Origin: CALZJC01 sp041574955
GTDB taxonomy: Bacteria > Acidobacteriota > Thermoanaerobaculia > Multivoradales > JAHEKO01
NCBI GenBank assembly: GCA_041574955.1
Contig: JBFGNS010000007.1
Coordinates: 1-55,007, forward strand
DNA: 55,007 bases
Direction of reading: 5' to 3'
The notes beneath the pieces are model-generated. The model was not told where the DNA came from, did not search any database, and worked only from the letters and a program-made list of their open reading frames with translations. The stretch's first letter is position 1. Every line of letters starts with the position of its first letter. The translations under genes and the position numbers were made by a program. Shown here piece after piece: positions 46,156 through 55,007 of the stretch.

Positions 46156-47571
46156 CTAAGTCACCCGCTCCACAAACGCCCTCCACGCCTCCCTCTCCTC
46201 CCCCGCCTCTGCCGCGCTCCACCGCGGCTCGACAAGGGCGCGACGGGCCGCCGGCTCGGCGAGCGGTGCCGGGTCGCCGGTGAGCCCGGCGCGCGCCAGC
46301 CTGGCGATGCCGGCGAGGCCGGTCTCCTCCTGTGCCGACACCTCGACCGGCAGCTGCGCCAGGTCGGCGACCAGCGCGGTGAGGCCGGCCAGCCGGGTCA
46401 GCTTGCCGCTCACTCGCAGCGCCGCGATCTCGACCCCCGCCGCCCGGATCGCCTCGGCGCAGTCGACCACCCGTTGGGCGACGCCGGCCAGCACTCCCGC
46501 CACCAGCTCGCGCGGGCCGTGCTCGGGCGTCAGCCCCTCGATCGCGGCGCGGGCCGCGGGTCGCCACCACGGCGCCGCCAGGCCGGCGAACGCCGGCAGC
46601 ACACGCGGTAGACGGCGCGGGTCGAGCGGTTGCTCGCGCCACGCCTCCAGCCGTTCGCCGGTCAGCCGGCAGGCCCAGTCGACGGCGCTGCCGGCGCTGT
46701 TGACCGAGCCCTCGAGCTGGAACCTCCGACCGGCGGGCGTCGAGGCGAGCACCGCGCTCAGCAGCCCGTCGCCGCGTTGCGGCCGCTCGCCGCAGGCGGC
46801 CAGCACGAAGGCGCCGGTGCCGAAGTGGGTAGCGGCCACGCCACTCTGCCAGCCGCCGTGGCCGAGCAGGGCGGCCTGCTGGTCGCCTGCGGCGGCGGTG
46901 ATCGGGACACCGTTCCAGCGGCCGCGCTCGGCGGCGCTCGGCAGCACCGGCGGCAACGCCGCCGCCGGCACCGCGAACAGCTCGCACAGCCAGGGATCCC
47001 ACTCGCCGGCGGCGAGCCCGTACAGCAGCATCCGTCCGGCGTGGCCCGGCTCGGTGGAGGCCCGGCCGGTCAGCCGCTGGAGCAGAAAGGCGTCGAGCGT
47101 GCCCGCCACGAGCTCGCCGCTGCCGGCCCGCGCCGCACCGTCGGGCAGCCCGGCCAGCAGGCCGGCCAGCTTGGGAGCCGCGTAGTAGGGCGACAGCCGC
47201 AGGCCGGTGCGCTCGGCCACCGCGGCGGCGTGGCCGGCGAGCACCGCCACGCGCGCCGACTCCCGCCGGTCCTGCCAGGAGAGCGCCCGGGTCAACGGCG
47301 CGCCGTCGGCGCGCTCCCAAACCAGGCAGGTCGAGCGCTGGCAGGTGACGCCGATGGCGGCCGGCGCGGCGGTGCGAGTGAGCCGGGCCAGCACCTCCTC
47401 GACGCTGGCGACGAGCTCCTCGGGGTCGTGCTCGACCCGGGCGCCGTCGGCGGTGCGGGCCACCGGCCGGGCGGCCTCGGCCAGCACCGCTCCGTCCGCC
47501 GCAACCACCGCACCCTTGGTGGCGGTCGAGCCCTGGTCGACGACCGCGACGAGAGGCTCGGCGGCGCTCAT
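46156..47571 (-). CDS. FGGY-family carbohydrate kinase
   Basis: 471 aa. Two actin-like halves: the N-terminal half starts VAVVDQGSTATKGAVV (phosphate-1 loop) and has GVTCQRSTCLVWERADG and RALSWQDRR, as in glycerol and related sugar kinases. The second half has AAAGDQQAALLGHGGW (catalytic Asp in GDQQ), ATHFGTGAFV, SVNSAGSAVDW and LRVSGKLTRLAGL (adenosine loop). ATP-dependent phosphorylation of a polyol or sugar is expected; glycerol kinase is the nearest guess. No transporter or catabolic gene adjoins it, so the substrate stays open. Confidence 0.85.
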   Translation of the reverse strand: MSAAEPLVAVVDQGSTATKGAVVAADGAVLAEAARPVARTADGARVEHDPEELVASVEEVLARLTRTAAPAAIGVTCQRSTCLVWERADGAPLTRALSWQDRRESARVAVLAGHAAAVAERTGLRLSPYYAAPKLAGLLAGLPDGAARAGSGELVAGTLDAFLLQRLTGRASTEPGHAGRMLLYGLAAGEWDPWLCELFAVPAAALPPVLPSAAERGRWNGVPITAAAGDQQAALLGHGGWQSGVAATHFGTGAFVLAACGERPQRGDGLLSAVLASTPAGRRFQLEGSVNSAGSAVDWACRLTGERLEAWREQPLDPRRLPRVLPAFAGLAAPWWRPAARAAIEGLTPEHGPRELVAGVLAGVAQRVVDCAEAIRAAGVEIAALRVSGKLTRLAGLTALVADLAQLPVEVSAQEETGLAGIARLARAGLTGDPAPLAEPAARRALVEPRWSAAEAGEEREAWRAFVERVT

Positions 47572-47723
47572 CGGCCGGGGTTGGCGCCGGCTGCCGGCCG
47601 GCGGGCGCCGTCGGACAGGCTGTCGGGCGGGCTGTCGTGCTCCATGCGCGCAGTCTACGCCGCCGTCTGCTGTCGCCGCGGAGGGAGGGCGCTCGCCGCG
47701 CCGGCCGACGTTAGAATGCCGCC

Positions 47724-48584
<861 letters not shown>

Positions 48585-48666
48585 GCCGTTCCGCCATCCG
48601 CGGCGGTGGGTGATGGCTGCTAGGATGCCGCCGCCGGCGCGACGGGGCGGCGGGCCGGCCGCGGGC

Positions 48667-49086
48667 ATGAGTGATCCGCTGATCATCCTCCACGTCGAAG
48701 ACGATCCGGCGCACGCCGAGCTGGTGCGCGAGGGCTTTCGTGGCCACCGGCTGCCGCACGAGATCCGGCACGTGGCGAGCGGCGCCGAAGCGCTCGACTA
48801 CCTGCTGCAGCGTGGCGCCTACGCCGAGGCCGACGACTGCCCGCGGCCGGACGTGGTGCTGCTCGATCTCAGGATGCCGGGCATGGACGGGATCGACGTG
48901 CTGGCTGAGATGCGGGCCAGCGACGAGCTCAGGGATCTGCCGGTGGTGATCCTCACCACCTCCGACGCCGACAACGACCGTCTCGAGGCTTACAGGAACC
49001 AGATCAGCGCCTACATCGTCAAGCCGATGGGCTTCGACAGCATGGCGGTGCTGCTCGACGTGATCAGCCTGGCGCTCAAGAAGTAG
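48667..49086 (+). CDS. Single-domain response regulator (Rcp1/CheY-like)
   Basis: 139 aa from ATG 48667; longer in-frame starts to 48610 add a low-complexity tail. The receiver domain has ILHVEDDPAHAEL (acidic pocket), the phospho-acceptor Asp in DVVLLDLRMPGMDG, Thr in ILTTSD and Lys in YIVKPMGF. The inserted stretch before the Asp and the ILTTSD motif are typical of Rcp1-type stand-alone regulators paired with phytochrome-like or hybrid kinases. There is no output domain and no kinase beside it. Confidence 0.9.
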   Translation: MSDPLIILHVEDDPAHAELVREGFRGHRLPHEIRHVASGAEALDYLLQRGAYAEADDCPRPDVVLLDLRMPGMDGIDVLAEMRASDELRDLPVVILTTSDADNDRLEAYRNQISAYIVKPMGFDSMAVLLDVISLALKK

Positions 49087-49105
49087 CGCTGGCCGGGCGC
49101 TCCCG

Positions 49106-50089
49106 ATGCCGGCCCCGCCCCAGCTCCCCGCGCCCACCTACGAGCTCACCCTGGACGGCGTGGCGATCGGCCACGGCACCGACCAGAACGGCATGACCGG
49201 GGTGACCGTCATCGTCTGTCCGGAGGGTGCCACCGCCGCCGCCGAGGTGCGGGGCACGGCCACCAGCACCCGGCAGTTCGACTCGCTGGTGCGTGCCCAC
49301 CACCTGGGCGCCAGGGCGCATGCCGTGGTGCTGGCTGGCGGCAGCGGCTACGGTCTGGGCTGCGCCGACGCGGTGGCGGATTGGCTCGAGCGGCGCGGTC
49401 ACGGCCTCGACACCGGCACCCGGCGGGTTCCGGTGGTGCCCACCGCCATCCTGTTCGACCTCGGCTTCGGCGATCCGCGGGCGGCGCCCAGCCGCGAGCT
49501 GGCGGCGGCCGCGGTCGACGCCGCCGGCCGCGGAGAGGTCGCGAGCGGCAGCGTCGGCGCCGGCACCGGCGCCACGGTCGGCAAGGCACTGGGGCGCGAA
49601 TCGGCGATGAAGGGCGGATTCGGCTTCGTCAGCCTGCGCGGCCCCACCGGCGTGACGGTGGCGGCGGCGGTGGCGGTGAACGCCTTTGGCGACGTGCGCG
49701 ATCCCGACACCGGGCGGATCGTGGCCGGCTGCCGGCAGGGCGGCGAGCTGGTCGGAGCCGACCGCGTGATGGCGGCGCTGGCTCCCGGCAGCCGGCATCC
49801 GTGGGAGGGCAACACCACCCTGGCGGTGGTTGTGACCGATGCGCGGCTGGCCAAGAACGAGGCGCGAAAGACGGCCGAGATGGCGTTCGGCGGTCTCTAC
49901 AGGTCGCTGCTGCCGGCGGTGTCGCTGTACGACGGCGACCTGGTGGTCACCCTGGCCACCGGCCGGGTCGCGGCCCACGTCCACACCGTCGGCGTGCTGG
50001 CGGCGCGAGCCGTCGAGCTGGCGGTGGTCCGCGCCGTCACCGAGGCCGACGGCTTCGGCCTCCTGCCGGCGGTCCGCGACCTGCGGTAG
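49106..50089 (+). CDS. P1/DmpA-NylC family Ntn peptidase
   Basis: 327 aa. Family motifs: DGVAIGHGTDQNGMTGVTVI near the start, HAVVLAGGSGYGLGCADAVA, GSVGAGTGATVGKALG (conserved Gly-rich loop) and MKGGFGF. Self-cleavage is expected before Thr in HPWEGNTTLAVVVTDARL, the NTT context of NylC/DmpA enzymes, giving alpha and beta chains. Members act as D-aminopeptidases, beta-peptidyl aminopeptidases or nylon-oligomer hydrolases, so the substrate is open. It starts 19 bp after the response regulator, probably co-transcribed. Confidence 0.9.
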   Translation: MPAPPQLPAPTYELTLDGVAIGHGTDQNGMTGVTVIVCPEGATAAAEVRGTATSTRQFDSLVRAHHLGARAHAVVLAGGSGYGLGCADAVADWLERRGHGLDTGTRRVPVVPTAILFDLGFGDPRAAPSRELAAAAVDAAGRGEVASGSVGAGTGATVGKALGRESAMKGGFGFVSLRGPTGVTVAAAVAVNAFGDVRDPDTGRIVAGCRQGGELVGADRVMAALAPGSRHPWEGNTTLAVVVTDARLAKNEARKTAEMAFGGLYRSLLPAVSLYDGDLVVTLATGRVAAHVHTVGVLAARAVELAVVRAVTEADGFGLLPAVRDLR

Positions 50090-50154
50090 CCCCCGCGGCC
50101 CGTTCCACGATCCGGCGCCGTCACAGCAGTTGGGAATGACCGGGGCAGAATGTC

Positions 50155-50163
50155 TGTTATAAC
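50155..50163 (+). promoter_or_regulatory. Extended -10 promoter of the quinone-stress operon
   Basis: TGTTATAAC fits the extended -10 pattern TGnTATAAT at 8 of 9 positions, in an AT-rich patch. Transcription would start near 50170, about 34 nt before ATG 50204. That rules out the longer in-frame start at 50150 and supports the start used for the dioxygenase. Confidence 0.65.
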
Positions 50164-50203
50164 AAGGAATCCGGCGCGAAGCGCCCCTGACTCGAGAGCC
50201 GCC

Positions 50204-51199
50204 ATGACTCCCAACACCCCCAACACCCCCAACACCCCCGACATCCTCGGCATCCACCACGTCACCGCGATCGCCACCGATCCACGCCGCAACCTCGACT
50301 TCTACAGCGAGGTCCTCGGGCTGCGGCTGGTCAAGAAGACAGTGAACTTCGACGACCCCGGTACCTACCACCTCTACTACGGCGACGAGAGCGGCAGCCC
50401 GGGGACCATCCTGACCTTCTTCCCGTGGCCGATGGCGCGCCGCGGCAGCCGCGGCACCGGCCAGGCCACCACCACCGCCTACTCGGTGCCGGAAGGCTCG
50501 CTGGGCTTCTGGCAGGAGCGGCTGAGCGGGCTGGGGATCGTCACCGAGCCGCCGCGCCAGAGGTTCGAAGAGGAGCTCGTCACGCTGCTCGACCCCGACG
50601 GCCTCAAGCTCGAGCTGGTGGCGCATGCCGGCGCCGCCGAGCGGCAGCCCTGGGCCGGCGGACCTGTGCCCGAGCGCCATGCGCTGCGCGGCTTCCACTC
50701 GGTGGCGTTGACGGTGCGCTCGGCGGAGGCCAGCCTGGCCCTTTTGACCGACGGCATGGGCTTCGGGCTGGCCGACGAGGGCCGCGACCGCATCCGGCTC
50801 GAGATCGGCGACCCGGTGGCCGCCGGAACGCGCGTCGACCTGCTGCCGCGCCCGGCGGAGCCGGCCGGTCACGTCGCGGCGGGCACGGTCCATCACGTCG
50901 CCTGGCGGGTCGCCGGCGGCGCCGAGCAGGAGGCCTGGCGCGAGCGGATCGCGGCGCGCGGTCTGCACGTCACCCAGGTTCTGGATCGCACCTACTTCCG
51001 CTCGATCTACTTCCGCGAGCCCGGCGGTGTGCTGTACGAGATCGCCACCGACCCGCCCGGCTTCACCCTCGACGAGTCGCGCGACGAGCTGGGCAGCTCG
51101 CTCAGGCTGCCGGCCTGGCTCGAGCCGCATCGCCAGCGGATCGAAGCGCGGCTGCCGCCGCTCGGGGCCGCCGCCGTGGTCGGCTCGGAGACGGCGTGA
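50204..51199 (+). CDS. Ring-cleaving dioxygenase of the glyoxalase (VOC) superfamily, MhqO/MhqE-like
   Basis: 331 aa. Two VOC modules (about 15-145 and 160-300), with metal-ligand candidates in GIHHVTAIA, HSVALTV, VHHVAWRV and the Glu of VLYEIATDPPGF. Conserved family stretches include FYSEVLGLRLVKKTVNFDDPGTYHLYYGD and GTILTFFPWP. Such enzymes open hydroquinone or catechol-type rings. Followed by an MhqD-like esterase and a MarR regulator, it matches the MhqO-MhqD-MhqR set that protects Bacillus from methylhydroquinone and catechols. The first codons are a 9-bp tandem repeat encoding TPN three times. The stop overlaps the next gene (GTGA). Confidence 0.92.
   Translation: MTPNTPNTPNTPDILGIHHVTAIATDPRRNLDFYSEVLGLRLVKKTVNFDDPGTYHLYYGDESGSPGTILTFFPWPMARRGSRGTGQATTTAYSVPEGSLGFWQERLSGLGIVTEPPRQRFEEELVTLLDPDGLKLELVAHAGAAERQPWAGGPVPERHALRGFHSVALTVRSAEASLALLTDGMGFGLADEGRDRIRLEIGDPVAAGTRVDLLPRPAEPAGHVAAGTVHHVAWRVAGGAEQEAWRERIAARGLHVTQVLDRTYFRSIYFREPGGVLYEIATDPPGFTLDESRDELGSSLRLPAWLEPHRQRIEARLPPLGAAAVVGSETA
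50207..50239 (+). repeat. 9-bp coding microsatellite at the dioxygenase N-terminus
   Basis: ACCCCCAAC-type units repeat three times plus a partial unit directly after the start codon, encoding TPNTPNTPNTP. Changes in copy number would keep the frame and alter only tail length. Confidence 0.8.
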
Positions 51200-51861
51200 G
51201 CCGCTCGCAGCCCCACGCCGGCCAGCCGGTCCTGGCCGTGGGACCGCCGCCGGCCGAGGCGCCGGTGACGGTGGTCCTGCTGCACGGCCGCGGCGCCTCG
51301 GCGGGCGACATCCTGACGCTGGTGCCCGAGGTTGCCCGGCCGGAGCTGGCCTGGTTGGCGCCGCAGGCGGCCGCCGGCAGCTGGTACCCGAACGGTTTCC
51401 TGGCGCCGCTCGAGCGCAACCAGCCGCATCTCGACTCGGCGCTGGCGTCGGTCGACGGGCTGCTCGGGGCGCTGGCCGCCGCCGGCGTGGGCGCCGAGCG
51501 GGTGGTGGTGGCCGGCTTCTCGCAAGGCGCCTGCCTGGCGCTCGAGTACGCCGCCCGGCATGCGCGCCGCTTCGCCGGCGTGGCCGCGCTCACCGGTGGG
51601 CTGATCGGTCCGCCGGGCACGCCGCGTGACTACCCCGGCTCGCTGGCCGGCACGCCGGTCTATCTGGGAGCCGGCGATCCGGACCCGCACGTGCCGTGGC
51701 AGCGGGTCGAGGAGAGCGCCGAGGCGCTGACCGCGATGGACGCCGTGGTCACTCTGCGGCGGTATCCCGGGCAGCCCCACGCCGTCGGCCGCCAGCAGCT
51801 CGACGAGCTGCGGCAGCTGCTCGACCGGGCCGCCGCCGGCACCGCCCCGGGAGCCGGCTAG
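51196..51861 (+). CDS. Phospholipase/carboxylesterase, MhqD-like alpha/beta hydrolase
   Basis: 221 aa, GTG start overlapping the dioxygenase stop by 4 bp. Alpha/beta-hydrolase motifs: VVLLHGRGASAGDIL (oxyanion region), VVAGFSQGACLALEYAA (nucleophile Ser in GFSQG), YLGAGDPDPHVPWQR (catalytic Asp) and PGQPHAVG (catalytic His). The size and the GFSQGA motif match the Abhydrolase_2 esterase family that includes MhqD. It probably acts on products of quinone or lipid electrophile detoxification together with the dioxygenase. Confidence 0.9.
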   Translation: MSRSQPHAGQPVLAVGPPPAEAPVTVVLLHGRGASAGDILTLVPEVARPELAWLAPQAAAGSWYPNGFLAPLERNQPHLDSALASVDGLLGALAAAGVGAERVVVAGFSQGACLALEYAARHARRFAGVAALTGGLIGPPGTPRDYPGSLAGTPVYLGAGDPDPHVPWQRVEESAEALTAMDAVVTLRRYPGQPHAVGRQQLDELRQLLDRAAAGTAPGAG

Positions 51862-51863
51862 CC

Positions 51864-52343
51864 GTGACCGGTCTCGAGCGCGAGATCGCCCAGTCGCGCG
51901 GCTTCGACTCGCCGGCGCAGGAGGCGTTTCTCAACCTGCTGCGCACGGCCTCGCTGCTCGAGCGCCAGCAGGCGGCGTTCTTCCGGCCGTTCGGTATCAC
52001 CGCCACCCAGTACAACGCGCTGCGCATCCTGCGCGGCAGCCACCCCGAGCCGCTGGCCTGCGGCACGGTGGGCGAGCGGCTGGTGACGCCCGTTCCGGAC
52101 GTCACCCGACTGCTCGACCGGCTGGCGGCCAAGGGCCTGATCGAGCGCCGGCGGGCGACGCGCGACCGCCGGGTGGTGAGGGTCGGCATCACCCGGGCCG
52201 GCCGCGAGCTGCTGGCGAGGATCGAACGGCCGCTGGCCGCCTGGCTCGACGAGCAGCTCGGACGGCTGGCGCCGCGCCAGCTCGAGCGGCTCAGCCGCCT
52301 GCTCGAGCGGGTTCGCCGGTCGGCGGGTCGAGCACCAGGCTGA
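51864..52343 (+). CDS. MarR-family transcriptional regulator (MhqR-like)
   Basis: 159 aa, GTG start 2 bp after the esterase stop. Winged helix-turn-helix: ITATQYNALRILRG, VGERLVTPVPDVTRLLDRLAAKGLIER (recognition helix region), RRATRDRRVVRVGITRAG (wing). As third gene of the operon it is the likely repressor of its own promoter at 50155. There is no Cys in the protein, so a redox switch of the YodB/OhrR type is not expected; direct ligand binding as for MhqR is more likely. Its last 53 bp overlap the convergent methyltransferase gene. Confidence 0.9.
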   Translation: MTGLEREIAQSRGFDSPAQEAFLNLLRTASLLERQQAAFFRPFGITATQYNALRILRGSHPEPLACGTVGERLVTPVPDVTRLLDRLAAKGLIERRRATRDRRVVRVGITRAGRELLARIERPLAAWLDEQLGRLAPRQLERLSRLLERVRRSAGRAPG

Positions 52344-53007
52344 AGCGGAACGGGAAGCGCCGCCTGAGCTCGCGCACCGGCAAGCCGGCACACAGCTCGC
52401 CGACCTCGGCGGTGGTCCACGCCTGGGTGAGCGACACCCGGCCGTCGTAACGTGCCACCGGACCCATCGCCAGCAGCCGGGCGAGCGGCCGGAACAGGGT
52501 CGCCGCCAGGCGGGAGCGGCGCAGGTCCACCACCACCGCCCCGCGGCGGGCGACGCGGCGCATCTCGGCCAGCACCCGGCCGTTGGTGGCGTGGTCGAAA
52601 TGATGCAGGAGCAGGGTCGACAGCGACCAGTCGAAGGCGCCGTCGGCGAACGGCAGCGCCTCCACCGCCGCCACCACGCGCAGCTGGCGGTGTCCGCGCC
52701 GGCGTCCGTACAGCAGGTGCGAGAGCTTGCGGTCGCAGCCCACCAGCCGCAGCGTGACGCCGCGGCGGGCCGCAACACGGGCGATCGCCGCCGGCACCTG
52801 ACCGCTGCCGGTGCCCAGATCGAGCAGGCTCTGTCGGCGGGCGCCGCCGGCGATCCGGGGCACCAGCGTGCGCCGCGCGACCAGCAACCCGCCGGCCCAG
52901 CGGGTCACCCGCTCGAGGTCGCCGAGGGCGCGGACGGTCTGCCGCCAATCGAGGTCGGGCCGGTCCATCAGCTCCGGCAGCGGGCGGCGGGATGCGGCGG
53001 GTTGCAT
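52291..53007 (-). CDS. Class I SAM-dependent methyltransferase
   Basis: 238 aa. Rossmann motifs: SLLDLGTGSGQVPAAIA (motif I, SAM binding), LRLVGCDRKLSHL (motif II acidic residue), VVAAVEALPFADGAFDWSLSTLLLHHF (Methyltransf_11-type motif IV/V). The C-terminal part, with VSLTQAWTTAEVGELC, recalls ubiquinone/menaquinone- or polyketide-type small-molecule methyltransferases. The substrate is unknown. The 3' end overlaps the MarR gene tail to tail by 53 bp. The start is 40 bp from the divergent GGDEF gene. Confidence 0.88.
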   Translation of the reverse strand: MQPAASRRPLPELMDRPDLDWRQTVRALGDLERVTRWAGGLLVARRTLVPRIAGGARRQSLLDLGTGSGQVPAAIARVAARRGVTLRLVGCDRKLSHLLYGRRRGHRQLRVVAAVEALPFADGAFDWSLSTLLLHHFDHATNGRVLAEMRRVARRGAVVVDLRRSRLAATLFRPLARLLAMGPVARYDGRVSLTQAWTTAEVGELCAGLPVRELRRRFPFRFSLVLDPPTGEPARAGG

Positions 53008-53047
53008 TGCGGGCAGGCGGCCGCGGGCGTACCATCGCCGCGTCCGG

Positions 53048-54754
<1,707 letters not shown>

Positions 54755-55007
54755 GGAGGCTGGGGCCAGGAGGCGAGGGGCCGGGCGAGGAGGGGGTGAA
54801 GTGGGAGGCTGGGCGCCGGTGTCAGGCCGCGCGGGGCTCTTCCCGCGGCGGCCGGCGCTTTGAGCCCGCATTCGGCGGTGGGGGAAGACGCAGAGTGGTC
54901 GGCGCGCAGGGCGGCTCGTTGCCCGCGGCACCGCCGCGCCCGTTCGGCCCTGCGGGCCGATTCTGGGCGCGGCCAGGCGGGCAGGACGCCGGCCGCCGCG
55001 CGAAGAG
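54755..55007. other. Noncoding or unresolved end of window
   Basis: This G- and C-rich stretch after the GGDEF stop holds purine-rich GAGG runs at first, then ordinary GC-rich sequence. I see no convincing gene, RNA or copy of repeats A-C. A gene may begin beyond the window edge. Confidence 0.4.

Noticed and set aside
50150..50203. Longer start for the dioxygenase (ATG 50150)
   Set aside because: The extended -10 TGTTATAAC at 50155-50163 lies downstream of that codon, and the added residues do not resemble the family.

Overview
The window is very GC-rich (about 70% or more by eye), densely packed bacterial DNA with frequent 4-bp ATGA/GTGA start-stop overlaps and GTG starts. The gene content points to Acidobacteriota, most likely a Thermoanaerobaculia- or Holophagae-like lineage. 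The clues are an ECF sigma factor overlapping a kinase-TPR gene, an Oar-like carboxypeptidase-regulatory/TonB receptor, several secreted or lipoprotein peptidases, and a penicillin-acylase family protein. This assignment is inference; no rRNA or tRNA gene was seen.

Layout. 1-520 is a noncoding cluster of repeats (two copies of repeat A around one copy of inverted-repeat element B). 521-6797 (minus) is a peptide-export operon: a 62-aa candidate secreted peptide, an intrinsic terminator/attenuator, an HlyD adaptor, a C39-peptidase ABC transporter, and a second ABC transporter with a degenerate C39-like domain that ends abruptly at its H-loop. 7014-10308 holds the ECF sigma factor and Ser/Thr kinase-TPR pair. 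10473-12900 holds adenosine deaminase and citrate synthase. 13128-16148 is the TonB/Oar-like receptor. 16374-23532 is rich in peptidases: a DUF885-S33 fusion, a DUF6345-like lipoprotein and a subtilase with a WSDG repeat tail. 23761-27405 holds a sodium:solute symporter, a glycerophosphodiesterase lipoprotein and an HD-GYP protein.

27560-30863 is a sigma54 two-component module with an accessory lipoprotein, arranged like GlrR/GlrK/QseG. 30896-37512 holds a penicillin acylase, an Ada-like methyltransferase, a PD40 protein, phosphofructokinase and a membrane-anchored HExxH peptidase. 37764-41824 holds a DUF2147 protein, a 476-aa coiled coil, a PafA-like phosphatase and a VIT1/CCC1-like membrane protein. 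41826-45054 is an operon of an MscS channel fused to an FHA domain and a Ser/Thr kinase. 45199-50089 holds a small membrane protein, an FGGY kinase, a YpfJ-type metallopeptidase, a single-domain response regulator and a P1/DmpA peptidase. 50204-52343 is an MhqO-MhqD-MhqR-like quinone-stress operon, followed by a methyltransferase and a GGDEF diguanylate cyclase.

Most interesting: (i) the orphan peptide-export operon with its palindrome and attenuator; (ii) the MscS-FHA channel co-encoded with a kinase, suggesting phospho-regulated gating; (iii) three families of noncoding repeats, one with covarying inverted arms and one that begins exactly at gene stop codons; (iv) the DUF885-S33 two-peptidase fusion. 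Functions are read from motifs and context only; no searches were run.
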